From: Brachypodium distachyon
Taxonomy: Eukaryota; Streptophyta; Magnoliopsida; Poales; Poaceae
Length of the DNA stretch: 64,000 bases
Reading direction: 5' to 3'
Assembly (NCBI RefSeq): GCF_000005505.3
Contig: NC_016135.3
Span: forward strand, 27,738,758-27,802,757
Under the pieces are notes generated by a model. The model had not been told where the DNA came from and made no database searches. It saw only the letters and a list, made by a program, of their open reading frames with translations. Positions 1 to 11,800 of the stretch are shown here, in pieces. Numbering within the stretch: the stretch's first letter is position 1; each line of letters begins with the position of its first letter. Both the position numbers and the translations under genes were made by a program.

Positions 1-824
1 CGGTCCTTTTCCACGTCTGTACAAGTTCTTTCATAAAGGGCCCGTTCCAGCATTCCACCCTTTTTTTCTCTCCCAAAAATGATATGGACCCGTTCCAAAT
101 TTCCAGTCTGATCTTTACACGTCTGTCGCTCGTTTCTCTTTCAAAGTGCAGCGCAGATTCATCATTCATTTGCCTGCGACGCAATGCAATGCACGGCAGG
201 GCATGCGAGCCAGAAGCAGGTGTAAATGCGAGGGACCGAAATTTCGGTGTACATTTGAGCAGAGCAAGGCAGGCAGGCAGCATGAACACAAAGTCAGTGC
301 ATCACATGCCGCTCATTTACAACGGCACAGGTGTTTCTAGGTGGGAGTATTGAATTGCTCCGGCAGAGGCAGAGGGCAATCAATCGAACCGTACGATACG
401 ACAAAGCTCAGCAGCAGCAGACATTCCGTTCACCGATCCGCTCTACGACCCAGGATCCAACGGCCGAGATCATCCGGAATCACACAGACACAGAGCTTAT
501 GTTAACAGTGTAAAGCTTGATTAAGCCTGTCCGGGAAAGCATCGGCCAGCTTTAGTTTTCCCAAAAAAAGCAAAAGAAAAGGAACAAAGCACAAAGTAAC
601 CATCGGCAGGAAGCAGAGTATTTTATTACTGTCGCAATCCTTAACACAAGTCTAATAAGCGGGAGTAAATTAAACAGCTAGCAGCAGGCGCCGACACGTA
701 CACAGCTCTGTCACTAAATCTTTACTGAGTGCCTGCGTGGAGTAATTAACTAATGGTAAGCATGCATGCAGCTGATCGGATTAAGCAGAAAGGTAAAGCT
801 AATTGATCCAGCTTCGATCGGGCT
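1..824. other. Intergenic, 3' flank of the aspartyl protease
   Basis: No convincing gene on either strand. Short open frames here have no recognisable motif. The last 100-200 bases before 825 are probably the 3' UTR of the minus-strand protease gene. Confidence 0.5.
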
Positions 825-2336
825 TTACGACTTCGGCGCGCATGGCTGCTGCCGGAACCCGAGCCGCTCCTTGCCGAGATCATACTCGATGTGGTAGTTC
901 TGCTGCTGGAAGCTGCCGAGAATAATGGCCGGGCCAGCGGCGGCGCCATCGCCGCCGCTTGCCGGGAGATCTGACACCACGGCGAGGCAGATGGCCACGG
1001 GCCCGGCGGCGGGCCCACCGGCAGGTCCCGCGGCGACGAAGTAGTTCTCGACCGGGAGCCGCATCACGGCGCCGCCCTTGAATTTGAGCTCGAGGTCGGG
1101 GAGCTCCATGGCGCCGCCGGGGCCGGGGGGCAGCGCGAAGCAGGGGCGCAGGCCCAGCGCGTCCTCGACGGGCCTCGACCGGTTGTACCGCCCGCCCACC
1201 GCGGACTCCATGGCCGCCGCCACCGGCTTGAACACCGTCGGGTCGAGGTACGTGAAGGTGGTTCCCGAGTCGATGATGGCGCCGCCGCCGGAGCTGGGGA
1301 CGAAGGCTCGAGAAGGGAGGTTCACGGGCTTCCCGCCAACTGAGATGCCGGTCAGGGCCAGGTAGTAGTACACCGAGTACGGCGGCTTCGAGGCCGCGTT
1401 GTTGAGCAGCGGCACGTACTGCATCGTTGTCTTCTTCTTCCCGGCCGGGACCATGGCGTCGCCGAGGACGAGCTCGCCGCTGACGGCGGAGTTGTCGTCG
1501 AATCGGCGGGAGAGGAGGCAGTAGGAGAACTTGGGGACCTTGAGCTGCGAAGGCACCGACGGCGCGCCGCGGCCGAACCCGGCGAGGCCCGACGGCGGCT
1601 GGTGCACGGAAACGATGCTGCAGCCGATGGCGAAGTTCCTGAACGGCGCCGGAGCCGAGGAAGAAGAGGATGGGGAGAGGCGGAGGGTGTCGGAGATGAG
1701 GAGCCCCGAGGTTGAGCCGGAGCCGTAGACGACGAGGTACGGCGGGCAGACGTCGCCGTTGCCATTGTTGCCAGTGCTGCCGCAGGTGGAGGGGCTTTTG
1801 GAGTGGATCCAGCGGCAGGCGGGGTTGCGGCATCCGACGAGGCGGGAGGAGGATGAGTTCTTGGGGTGGAAGACGGCCATGGCGGACATGGCGGAAGGGG
1901 AAGAGGAGCAGTTGCGGCATTGGTAGGAGGAGGTGCAGGGGACCCAGGACAGGTGGCTGCCGGTGTCGAGGAGGACGGGGAGCGGCTGCGGCGGCGTGCC
2001 CAGGGACACGCTGAACGCGTAGCCGCCGTACGAGTGCGGGTACAGCGCCGTGCGCACCGCCGCCGGAGCTTGGGAAGAAGGTTCGGCGTGGGCGTGGCCA
2101 TGGCCGCCCTTGAGGTGGGCGGCGCGGGCGAGGGAGGCGGCGGCCAGGCGGGACAGGTGGTGGTGGTGAGTGGACTCCGCTGCCGCTGCAGATGGCGACG
2201 CGGCCGCCGCCGCCGGGAGGTGGCGGTAGAGTGGGAGCTTGATGGCGGCGGCGGCGGCGGAAGAGAGGAGGAGGAAGAAGAAGAGGAGGAGCGAGCAGGG
2301 GAGCATGGCGGCCGCCTTTGAGGTGATCGGCGGCAT
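825..2336 (-). CDS. Nepenthesin-like aspartyl protease (pepsin family A1)
   Basis: An intronless, GC-rich frame of 503 residues encodes a plant atypical aspartic protease. A hydrophobic leader (about residues 11-32) predicts secretion or cell-wall targeting. Both catalytic aspartates are present: DTGS at residues 124-127 in LLDTGSHLSWVPC, and DSGT at 356-359 in IIDSGTTFTYL. A cysteine-rich insert (CTSSYQCRNC, then further Cys up to ~197) follows the first motif, as in nepenthesin-type enzymes, and there is no plant-specific saposin-like insert. The C-terminus ILGSFQQQNYHIEYDLGKERLGF is the usual family ending. The length is normal for the group. It most resembles the class containing Arabidopsis At4g16563. 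A second in-frame ATG at codon 11 (MLPCSLLL) is an alternative start that would shorten the leader. The substrate cannot be read from sequence. No clear TATA box was found. Confidence 0.93.
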   Translation of the reverse strand: MPPITSKAAAMLPCSLLLFFFLLLSSAAAAAIKLPLYRHLPAAAAASPSAAAAESTHHHHLSRLAAASLARAAHLKGGHGHAHAEPSSQAPAAVRTALYPHSYGGYAFSVSLGTPPQPLPVLLDTGSHLSWVPCTSSYQCRNCSSSPSAMSAMAVFHPKNSSSSRLVGCRNPACRWIHSKSPSTCGSTGNNGNGDVCPPYLVVYGSGSTSGLLISDTLRLSPSSSSSAPAPFRNFAIGCSIVSVHQPPSGLAGFGRGAPSVPSQLKVPKFSYCLLSRRFDDNSAVSGELVLGDAMVPAGKKKTTMQYVPLLNNAASKPPYSVYYYLALTGISVGGKPVNLPSRAFVPSSGGGAIIDSGTTFTYLDPTVFKPVAAAMESAVGGRYNRSRPVEDALGLRPCFALPPGPGGAMELPDLELKFKGGAVMRLPVENYFVAAGPAGGPAAGPVAICLAVVSDLPASGGDGAAAGPAIILGSFQQQNYHIEYDLGKERLGFRQQPCAPKS

Positions 2337-2665
2337 TGTGGCTAGAGCTAGCTAAGATCGCGAGCGAGCTGCGCGTGAAGTGTGAGGAAGGAGAAGAGGG
2401 GTTTGGGTTCGGGTACTCTTTGGTTTTAAGCGGAAGCTTCAGGATTTGTGCCTTGCTTGGGTTCGAGGGACTTTAGCGGTGGTCACGGACTTGCATTGCA
2501 TTGCAACGACGGAGCCGATCGACACGGTGGCCATTTGTGTCTACGTGGCGTGCGTACGTGGACCATACGTGAACGGACATGCCCTGCCGATGCCACGTAC
2601 GCACGATGGTGCAGGATGTGTTTCATCTGCTCAAACGGGTTAGCAACTCTCTGATCTTCGCAAGA
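2337..2665 (-). promoter_or_regulatory. 5' flank of the aspartyl protease
   Basis: This stretch lies upstream of the minus-strand start at 2336 and ends at the LINE target-site duplication (2666). It should carry the 5' UTR and proximal promoter. I saw no canonical TATA box, so the start site is unplaced. Confidence 0.35.
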
Positions 2666-3505
2666 AGCGGTCTAAGACTCCCTTCTTTTTTTAAACAGCA
2701 AGTACCTCTTTATTTCATAGAAACAATTGTTACATCTTCAAGAAGAGAGGTACTATGCCAGGAGGAGAGGAAGTAAACCAGGAACTAATTGGATTATATT
2801 TAGCGAGCTGAGCCAGTTCGTGCCACTGAATTCGATTCACGGCCACAGTGCATGACCTCAAGGCGAGATAGATCCTCCATTAAGCTGAGACAGTCTTCAT
2901 AAATTTCTGCTGCCGCTCCCATCGGCTGAGAGCCTGTCGTGATGGCTTGAACTACATCCGACGAATCAGATTCGATGATCACCCTGGTACATCCAGTCAA
3001 GGCCACCAATTCTAGCCCAATCCGCACAGCATGGGCTTCAGCCGCCTCAACATCTGCCACAAAATCAATCTTCCAGTTCGTAGCAGAAACAAAATTACCA
3101 TGATGGTCACGGATGATTGCCCCCATAGTGGCGCGCGGGGAATCAGCATCGAAGCCGGCGTCGATGTTCAGCTTGACCCAGTCCGTCGGAGGCTTCGTCC
3201 ATCCCTGCTTTTTCAAGTGAGCTTTGGATGGAGAAGGTGCAGTGAAGTTGGCCGCTAGGGATCCGATCGCAAAGGCCGATTGGTCTGGCAGTTGGACAGG
3301 TTCATCGTGCACTATTTTGCGTCGTTCCCACCAGAGATACCAACACGTTGTAGCCACCAATTCCGGAAAGCCATCGGGAGGAATCCCGACCTGAACGAGG
3401 AACACAACAAGAACTCAAACACAGCCGAACCAGCTCTATCATACTCAACAGCTTCGGAGATGAACTTCTGAACTCAAGCACAGCCGAACCAGCGGTCTAG
3501 GACTC
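2666..3505 (-). mobile_element. 5'-truncated LINE insertion with target-site duplication
   Basis: A short poly(T) (about 2687-2693, the poly(A) tail on the minus strand) marks the 3' end. The 15-base site AGCGGTCTAAGACTC at 2666-2680 recurs as AGCGGTCTAGGACTC at 3491-3505, a target-site duplication with one mismatch. The insert between them is about 810 bp and carries only the RNase H end of a plant L1-type element, so it is a dead-on-arrival copy. Near its upstream end a short sequence (GAACTCAA.CACAGCCGAACCAGC) occurs twice, at about 3410 and 3470. Confidence 0.8.
2800..3405 (-). pseudogene. LINE RNase H-like (RVT_3) domain fragment
   Basis: The minus-strand frame encodes the C-terminal RNase H-like domain found at the end of plant non-LTR retrotransposon polyproteins. 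Recognisable blocks are WVKLNIDAGFD, MGAIIRDHHGNFVSA, EAEAHAVRIGLELV, VIIESDSSDVVQAI and HCGRESNSVA. The usual family ending after NSVA (HELA.LAK) appears one frame over, so a one-base deletion near 2822 has shifted the last codons and produced an early stop. There is no reverse transcriptase upstream. It is a relic inside the truncated LINE and not a host gene. Confidence 0.8.
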
Positions 3506-4765
3506 TTATTAGTATGATCAGCATCAGCAAGGTTAAGATTAGGCCGCGGGCCAATCAATTGCTCAGTTTTGCAATATCTTACAAGACTGAGAAATAAATG
3601 ACGATAAAGTCCTTTTGATTCAATTGTTAAGATTCGTGTAAGATTAATATATGTCCGATGAACAAAAATCTTGATTAGGATTGTCGATCGAGAAATAACT
3701 ATTTCTCACGTGACTGACCGAGAGACATTCAATTACAATTAATTGTTTGGTCGCTGTTTGATCGTCCAACTTACGTTTGGACGGTGCGCGATCAAATGCA
3801 TGAGTAGTGAATACACTGACACTGCCATGAAGACGAATTTTTTTGCTACTAGTACTTTTTTCTTTCGATATTTTCCATTGAATGTGTAGATCTGGCTAGC
3901 GTGACCGACCAAACACATCTAATAGCTGGGCTCCATGGACTTGCCTACACGTACTGCTCCATTACCATTGCAGTACAGACAGGAGACGTGGAATTCAGAT
4001 CGAGCTATATACATCGGTACATACGTACCTACTGTATGCACGTTGGCCGGTGCCTATCCTTGAAAGTAGGTACCCAAAGGCGTGAGGTCACAATTGTGCA
4101 GTCACCAACTTTGGGTACTTCTCTACCTCTGCTAATATTACTGTATGCCAAGTACAAAGTATATTTTCCCAATGGAATACCAGTCCGAGAATAGTATTGT
4201 ACGGGGAGTTTTCTGTTTTTCGGTAGACGCGGGAATGAACGCAAAGGAAACTGGGATTTCTGACCCAAGGCCCATGTTTGAGCACAGTCACCTAGGCCCA
4301 TGTAGAGCAGGGAAGGATTAAGGCCTTTTCCCTGCCACGAGGCCCAAATGTTAGGCCAGAGCCCAAGTAAAGCGCTGACAGGCCCACACGCCTCTCACGG
4401 CAAACCTAGCAACGAACCGTGGGGGAAGAAGTAGAAGCCATGGGCCGGCCACAGGTCTCTCTCAGTCTCCTCTTAAAAAAAAGGTCCCCCCCTCGAAAAA
4501 GAAAAAAAAGGGTCTCTCTCACTCTGCCAGTCACCGTTTTGAAGTTTTCTTTTCCCCTCTCATATATCTACAGTCTCCTAAAAAAAAGAATCTCTCTACA
4601 GTCTACGGGCATTTTGAAGTTACACCAGCTAGCGACGAGGTGAAAGGTCTCACTCAGCTTGAGACCTTCATGCATGCGTTGCATGCCACTGTTACAGGGA
4701 TCACCACCGGCTTCAAGTACATCAATCTAGGTCAATTTCAACAAAATAGACCTCGTCGCGCACAG
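3506..4765. other. Intergenic, no gene seen
   Basis: AT-rich sequence between the LINE and the inverted-repeat element. Short inverted stretches such as GAGAAATAACTATTTCTC (about 3690-3707) suggest MITE debris, but no complete element could be bounded. The part near 4420-4600 is rich in CTCTCT and poly(A) tracts. Confidence 0.4.
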
Positions 4766-4968
4766 GATGAACTCCGCGTGAAACTATTTCACCGAGATAA
4801 CCCTTTTGCCGAGCGCTATCCTCCATAACTTAGCGCCTCTCCGCATGGCGCTATACCCTTGCCGGCGTGGCCAGCCTAGGCCCCACATGCGGTTGGGTAG
4901 CGCCTGAGGGCTGGGCGCTATACCCACATGTTTCACGCCTGAGGGCTGGACGCTATGGTCTCAAATCT
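4766..4968 (+). repeat. Left inverted-repeat arm
   Basis: Pairs with 6366-6572 in opposite orientation, roughly 70-75% alike by eye. It carries several copies of the GCGCTAT and AGCGCC(T) motifs. Confidence 0.6.
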
Positions 4969-5159
4969 GCATAACCAACGAAAATTTCACTACGCGCATG
5001 CATAGGACGTTTCACTTGGGGCTGCCAAAGCAAGCAATCAATCAGGATGCAATTAAGTGATGGTCCATCTCTTGCGTCTCCTTCCCCTGTCTTCTCGTGC
5101 ACCTTCGTGTCGGGGGGAAGCTCCTGGGTAGGGTCATGACGACACAACTCTAGCCGAGA

Positions 5160-5960
5160 TGACGGAGGCAGATCCGGCATAGTTATATATGCCGGCATCG
5201 TAAAGTCAAAACTAACACTAAGCCGGCATCTCAGGCGTATGCCGGCATGACTATTTTGTCTTATGAGTTTGCAGGATAAGGACGAGCACCTCGCCGAGAT
5301 CTCTCAATGTTTTGTCCTGATCACACGGTGCAAAGTAAAGCAGAGCCATCATCATCTCAGAAAAGTAGTCAATGTCTGCGTATCGGCGTCAGGCGACTGC
5401 AGAGAGGAAGCACCGAAAGAGAATCTCTGATGGAAGCCGGCAGAGGATAGCGGTACTTTCTGCAGGGTGACAGGAAAAAATAAAGTTGTCTTGTCCCCTG
5501 CGGTGCTACCTGGAGGGAACCAAGCCGCGTGCCCGGCGGGACCCAAGGAAGATGGCGTTAGACTTGGCCCGCATGTCAATGTGACATGGTCGACCTATAA
5601 ATAAACCTTACCCCTCTGTAAGAAAAGAGGACAGTGCACTTAGACAATTATGGTTTCCCCTTCTTCTTCTTCTTCCTTAAGAATACAGCTCAAAGAGCGC
5701 CATTGTTGAGTTTGCCTATCTCGACTAATACAACAAAGCATGAGTAGGAGTCTTACCTCAGCAAGAGGGCTCCGAACCTGGGTAGATCCGTGTGTGCTTG
5801 TATGATTTGTGCGTGTTTCCCTTCACGTCCTCCCTCCTCCGGTTTCTCCTTCGTCCATCGGTACCAAATTAAGCCATCCTAATCTCTCTAATCGAACTCC
5901 GTGAGGAGCATTGGAATTACGGGGGCTTGCACCGGGAACAACACAAGGATGATGCTCTTG
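5160..5960 (+). mobile_element. Probable retrotransposon LTR fragment (gypsy-like)
   Basis: The layout resembles a grass LTR: repeated GCCGGCAT motifs in a U3-like part (about 5173-5250), a TATAAATA box at about 5596, then a pyrimidine-rich leader with CTTCTTCTTCTTCTTCC. After that comes a U5-like tract with the phrase CTCCGAACCTGGGTA that is common in grass gypsy LTRs. No internal gag-pol and no second LTR were found, and TG/CA termini could not be assigned. A solo LTR nested in the inverted-repeat element is the simplest reading. Confidence 0.45.
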
Positions 5961-6365
5961 ATCTCCCCCTATGCAGATCTGCAATGTATTCTAGAAAATG
6001 CTTTCACCATGGTCGGCTAATTGATTCCAATCACAAAATCCCTTCACCATGGTATAGTGTTAAACTGCTAATGATTCCAATCACATAGCCGTCGTGCTTG
6101 TTTTATCAGAACAGACTACAGATTAATCCAAGAAGTTCTAATATGAAGATTCAACCATGGATTGATTTTTTCGGAAAACGATGCGGTGAGAGAGAAATGC
6201 TAACGAGAGAGAGAGAGTGTGTGTTACGCCATGCGCTCAGGAGCACCGATCATCACATGGACGTGGAGAGGAGGGGCTAGCGGCCAATGCCCAGGCGCGA
6301 AGCCGGACTTAGAAAATTTGGTTGCTCTGCCACGTAAAACTTTGCTGAAAGTTTAGGTCTCAAAA

Positions 6366-6572
6366 TTTAGATACCATAACGCCCAGCTCTTAGGCGTGAA
6401 ATCTGTGGGTATAACGTCCGTGTCTCAGGCGCTACAATACCGCATGTGGGGCCTGGACTAGCCACGCTGGCAGGAGATAGCGAGAGGCGCTGAGCTACGG
6501 AGAATAGCGCCGTTTTGTCAGGCGTTGAGCAAAAAGGTTAGATCTGTGAAATAGTTTCAGATCGAGTTTATT
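6366..6572 (-). repeat. Right inverted-repeat arm
   Basis: Reverse-complement partner of 4766-4968, with small indels. The outer end is near CTGAAACTATTTCA read on the minus strand. Confidence 0.6.
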
Positions 6573-8081
6573 TTTTAAAATAGTTTCGTCACAAGGTATT
6601 TTTTAAAACCGCTGTCTCGATCTCCTTTAATTTCTGCACATATATATGCCGTACCATGCCAATGGATTTGTGGCATACGTGTTTTGGCGTCTCGCCATGC
6701 ACTGCATATATCGACCAGCCGTGCATATGTATCTTTTGTATACTCAACAAGTCATTAATTGGTGATGGGTCATCACAGATGGATCTGCTGCGTGCTGCTG
6801 GTTGGGTTTTGGGTGCCAAACATATGTTGCTTAATTTACATGGGCCCTGATCTGGCAGCTAGCATGCGTGCAGAGCTGTCTGCTGATTAATTACCTGTAA
6901 CAAGAGAAGATTAGAGCTGATAATGGGTGACATTTTAAACGCCGCCCAAATCCAAGCAAAACCATCCATGTAGTAGTAGTTTTCTATTGCAGAACTCCTT
7001 TTTTTCTTGCTCAGACAAGGTCTCCTGATCAAACCACATCATAGACGTTGGAGCGTTTGTTCAGTGTTCTGCCTGATTCTTCGCAATTATAAATATTTGG
7101 CAGGGGTTTAACTACGGGGTAATTAGCTTGGGCTTTCATTTTTCAAATGCTCTGCTCGCCTTCCCGCGGTTTGTGGTGCGCGCAGGCGCAGCTGTCTGTG
7201 CTTGGAAGTTTGCAAACAAACCTGAAGAGAGTGAAAGTACAGCATATACCTACCTGCCTCGCTCAGCTGCCTGCCAGTGCTTTTCAAATTTCCTTCATGA
7301 CAGAGATCGATACTCTTTTACAGTAGCACCACCATGTACTTTGGAGGAACTGAAGTAAGTAACTCAATTAGAGGACTAGAAAACAGTGGCCTGGGATTAA
7401 TTTGGCTTGGCCCCCGGCCACATTGATTGAAGGACTGGCCGGTAGAAAGAAACCTGCAGGTCCCGGCGATTCCCATGTTCACAAACAGCTTCAGAAAAAT
7501 GTCAGGGAAATGACACTGCTCACCCGGTCAGGTATAATAGCACAGTAACACACTATAGCTTCAGATGGCATCTTCAGAAGAAGGGCCAGTGCAATTTCCT
7601 TTTCTCGAACAATTCCAGCGTATAAAGATCTATCGCAATGTAATTAGCATCAGACAGAGATCACCCCATTGATTGCATTACATCCATGCTTTGATTAGTG
7701 AGAAAACGAATTAGCCAAGATCATTATTAGAGCTGGTACATGAACAAGGTATGGGAGCACGAAAGCTCGAGGTAGCAAGCACCCACTCCGTAGCTAGCAA
7801 TGTATACTTGCAATGATTAAATTGAATTGTATTTTCCAGAGCATCACATCTAACTAATTAATTAATGCAACAGTCAACATACATGAATAAACAACTAGTA
7901 ATACAGTACAGACACACATGATGATCTTAGCAAACAATTTCCACTCGGATCATTCAACCAATCTTTTAATTCTCGATGGTGCCATGCCACAAGCCCGCAA
8001 CACACACACGCGCACACGCACACGCATTTTTAATTACAATCAATCGAATTGCATTTGCATTGCAGAGACGCATACGGCTAA
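6573..8081. other. Intergenic, 3' flank of the OFP gene
   Basis: No gene was supported on either strand. The last ~150 bases before 8082, including a CA/CGCA-rich tract near 8000-8026, are probably the 3' UTR of the OVATE family gene. Open frames such as 7128-7358 show no known motif. Confidence 0.4.
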
Positions 8082-8786
8082 TTAACTCTGGTTAATGCTC
8101 TGCTTGCAATTGAGAAAGCTAGAGGAAGAAGAAGAAGAAGCAGGGGAGGAAGTGAGAGCGACGAGCAAGTCGACGAAGGCTCCTACGATGAGGCCGTGGG
8201 TCTTCTTGCCGTTGGCGCGGAGGTACCAGCCCAGCATCTCCTCCAGCCACCCCCAGTCCTCGCCGCCGCCATGGCTGAGCACCATCTCCTCCATCGACCG
8301 CCGGAAGTCGCCGTACGGGTCCGCCGAGTCGATCGCCATCGCCGTCGCCCCGCCGAACGCCATGGCCGGCTTGCTATTGCTCAGGATGCAGCTCGTCGGC
8401 TCCGGCTCGAAGAAGAGCCGGCTGGACGAGCGGAGCCCGCGGATGACCGCCTCTTCTTCTGCCGCCGGCGCCGGCGCCGGGGAAGAAGAAGCAGAGGAGG
8501 AAGAGGAGAGGCGGCGGGAGGAAGTGTGCTCGTGCTCGTGCCCGGCGACGGAGGAGTCGTCGAGGAAGGCCGGGTTCATGGTGCTCGTGCTGTAGCCGTA
8601 GTCCTCGGCGGCGGCGGCCATGCGGAAGGAGGTGGTTCTCGCCTGCGTGCAGGAGGGCGGCCATTGCCAGGAGGAGGCGGAGGACATTGACGGAGCCGGA
8701 GACGACGACGACCTCAGGCTCGTCCCACCGCCGCCGCCGGTGCTGCTGGTGAAGAAGAGCGAGGCGAGGGCGAGCTTCTTCCCCAT
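8082..8786 (-). CDS. OVATE family protein (transcription repressor, OFP13/15/18-like)
   Basis: A single exon encodes 234 residues. I start it at MGKKLALASLFF (8786), because the longer open frame upstream lies in the 5' leader and beyond the TATA-like site. The N-terminal motif WQWPPSCTQARTTSFR (residues 40-55) is the conserved block of the OFP13/15/16/18 subgroup. The OVATE domain spans about 150-212: DPYGDFRRSMEEMV, then DWGWLEEMLGWYLRANGKKTHGLIVGAFVDLLV. Low-complexity Ser/Ala/Glu linkers fill the middle. These nuclear proteins act as co-repressors with TALE homeodomain partners and affect organ shape and brassinosteroid responses. No DNA-binding motif is visible, which is usual for this subgroup. 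The length is typical. Confidence 0.93.
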   Translation of the reverse strand: MGKKLALASLFFTSSTGGGGGTSLRSSSSPAPSMSSASSWQWPPSCTQARTTSFRMAAAAEDYGYSTSTMNPAFLDDSSVAGHEHEHTSSRRLSSSSSASSSPAPAPAAEEEAVIRGLRSSSRLFFEPEPTSCILSNSKPAMAFGGATAMAIDSADPYGDFRRSMEEMVLSHGGGEDWGWLEEMLGWYLRANGKKTHGLIVGAFVDLLVALTSSPASSSSSSSFLNCKQSINQS

Positions 8787-8890
8787 TGCTGCTCCGACGA
8801 TCTCTACAGCAGCGAGCTTGCGATCGACGAGCAGAGGATCGATAATGGCGAATTTGAATAGGGCAGAGCTAAGCGAGCTGCAGTGGAGGC

Positions 8891-8897
8891 TTTTAAA
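8891..8897 (-). promoter_or_regulatory. TATA-like box of the OFP gene
   Basis: TTTAAAA on the minus strand, about 105 bases upstream of the chosen ATG. It fits a start site near 8860 and supports MGKK as the first codon. Confidence 0.45.
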
Positions 8898-11800
8898 GGG
8901 AGCAAGGGAAGATGGGTGTCGTTGTTTCGTGTGAGTTGGGAGTCTCCTCTTGTCTGGGATGGCTTGGCTTAGCCATGATCCATCATCCTTATATACTACT
9001 ACTACACTCGAATAATACCAACTCGGACTATTCAATCCACCGCTTGCCCGGAAACCTATATATAGCAAATTGCAAATGCCAATACTCAATTACTCGTTGG
9101 GTGATAATGTAGCATTATGTTTTAAGAGAAAACATATAAGGTTAACTGTACTACTTTGTATTATGAGAGTTTTTTTGGCAAGTCCATGCTTGTCTACCAT
9201 CCACCAATACATGCACGCCCCAAGAAAGAGCCCCGCTGCTTCCTCTGAATTAATCCTTCTCAACACGCTTGGGACGATCACATGACACATAATTCCTCTG
9301 CATTTTTAATTTTATAAATCTCCCTAACTACGTATCAGAGGTCTATATAAATTTGGTCCATGATTGTGGTTGCATATCATGGTGGTTTCGCCTGTCGTCA
9401 AGGATGATGCAGGCGGTGGGGGACAGGCAAGGCATGGAAGGTTGCTTAATTTGTTTCTCAATTGTTTTCTTCTGTGTGTGTGTCCCCCTGCTACTTGTTT
9501 CTTGAAATTATTATACTGTATAGTTTTTTTTCTCCAAGATGCACCCAAACGTGTTGTTTCATTTTGTTGGGAAATTATATGGCCAAACTTGTACTCACTA
9601 GACTTGTGGTTGCAGAGCCGGTGTGAGTGTGTGTGATCATCTGACATTAGCCTAGCTAACATTCTCATGCACTCGTATCTGTCATGTCTCGAGATAAGCT
9701 GGTCAAGATGCTTTCTTTCTCCCTGGGCCAAATGATTTCAGAGACAAGATCTGACCAGTGAATCAAATCAAGTAATAGAGGATGAATCAATCAAGGTCCC
9801 ATAATTAATCATCTTAGTTAGGGCTTACTTAGTACATTGCTCTTCAGACGTAAAGGAAGCGGCAGGTAGCTGGGGAAGTAGCACTGAGGGAAGTAGCACT
9901 GACCAAGTGTTACTTCCTCTGAGGTTCAAGTGCACAAATGGCAAGACCTAAAGGTAAAGACATGGGGATCACCAGTAAGTGTGCTCTTGAGATTTTATTG
10001 CCTCTTCTTTGTGCTACTAGTGAGACCCCAAATTGCTTCTGATTTGCCAACTTGCCATTTCTTTCTTCTCTGCATTCCTTGGACAGCAAATAAAAGGAGA
10101 CAATGAAACAGTGGCACATGTTTTCAGAGCATTTATGCTGGTTTGGCTAACCATGAGACCAAATTTATAGTGGCCACCTCTAATGTTATCTCCATACCAG
10201 ATATGGCATGAAAGTGCAGGCAATCTACTCTCAGCTCTGAACCAAGAAACCTGTGAAACATTAATGGCACACTCTACAGCTCTCCTACTTCTCTAGCAGC
10301 GTCTACATCTATCTATCTAAGCAGGTAGGTGACTGGTGGCATGAAGTAACCCTAAAGAAATTGAGATCTTCAAGGATCACGATCGACATGAGACACTTGG
10401 AGAAAATTCCATCATGGGTTCATGTTCTTCATGCATAGATCAGTAGTCAGGCCCACCAAGTACAGTACAGCACAGCACAGGACAGCACACGCAATATTGT
10501 TTCAGACAAGCAGCAAAGAGAAGAAAGAAAGAGAGAAGGATTGAGTGAGAGCTGTACGTTTGCTTCGATCATGCCGTCGACAAGCAGCAAGATCTTAACC
10601 TCAGGATCTCTTCTTGTTACAAAAAAAAAACAAGAGCTTCAATAATTGATCTAGACAGGCAGCTTCCATGCCATGCATGCATGATCAGGAACTCTAGCTC
10701 TTTCATATTTGGCCTTGTGTGATAATATTCAGTAGCAATCACTGCAATGTTCTTGCAGCAATGAATAATTACTGTCTTGTTTTTGTGTGGCGCCAGAGGA
10801 TTGCATGTACACGGTTGTTGCTGAGTGCTGTGTTTATTCGTACTAGCTCTAGCTTGGGTAATCAGTGGTGAGTCTGATGCCATTCCCTACTTGTGAACTG
10901 TAGGATTCTGCAGACAAGATTGCCTGTGGTTGAAAGCCTGTGTGTAATATATGCAACTGTTTGTTGCAATAGTATTACTGACAGTTAGATCTTGCAAAAA
11001 CAACTGCTGAGATGCCATGGCGCATCTTTCCTCCGTCTTAGCACATCTCATCCATATGTTTCACGCTCTCATGTGTTTGAATTTCAATATTTCATTGTTC
11101 CCTAGAAAAAGTGTTTGCAGTCCTTTTCCTGGTAGCAGGTCTTAATTTCTTCTCTGCGAAATCAGATTTTAAAACCATTGTTCACTAAAATATCGGCACG
11201 ATGAGATGTTTCCAGTCCTTTTATTTGAGGCAAAAATTCAGAGTTAACTGATTCAGACAAGGAAGGATACCAAACTGAAGTTTAAACTTGAAAACTCTAC
11301 CAGACAGGTAAACATGTTTGCAGTAAAACTTTGGAGGCAAGGCAGAAAAAGTAAAACAGCTTTTGCAAAGGGCCATACATATATAGATGGGCCTCTTTGC
11401 TAACTGATCCACTGTTGTGGAACATGCAGCCTTGTGGTTTCTCATCAGTGGCTTGCAATAGGCCTACACACTGTAATCACTGGTCTGCTTATATATCTCC
11501 TGGTTGGCTGTAGTCTGGAGAAGCAAGGGACCAGCAAGTGCCACTGTGCTCCTGGATGGATATATCAAATGATGGAGTCCTTCTTCCTGTTTGCTAACAA
11601 AATAAATTTACAGCTTTTTAAGAGGGAAGTCAGATGATGAGATGCAATAATGCAAAGAAAGCATGTCCCTCTTTCACAGTCGCATACTATTCCTTGTCTG
11701 CTATCCAGAGCCAGGACAGCTACAAGACCAATGATAGGTATGGAGAGAGAGAGAGAGAGAGAGAAGCAGGAGATCATCAGATCAAATCTTGCTTCTGAAT

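Larger units (their letters stand above)
4766..6572. mobile_element. DNA-transposon-like element with ~200 bp terminal inverted repeats
   Basis: The left arm (about 4766-4968) and the right arm (about 6366-6572) are imperfect reverse complements. Shared blocks include GAAACTATTTCAC, AGCGCCTCTC, GGCCCCACATGCGGT and TTTCACGCCT. Both arms are studded with GCGCTAT/AGCGCC motifs resembling subterminal repeats. Arms this long suit a Mutator-like element without coding capacity. No transposase is visible inside, and the interior contains a retrotransposon LTR-like piece. The exact ends and a 9-base target duplication could not be fixed. The alternative is two independent copies of one repeat in opposite orientation. 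Confidence 0.55.

Noticed and set aside
880..1920. Long second frame (346 codons) inside the aspartyl protease
   Set aside because: A shadow of the GC-rich protease gene; its Arg/Pro-rich translation is typical of a wrong frame.
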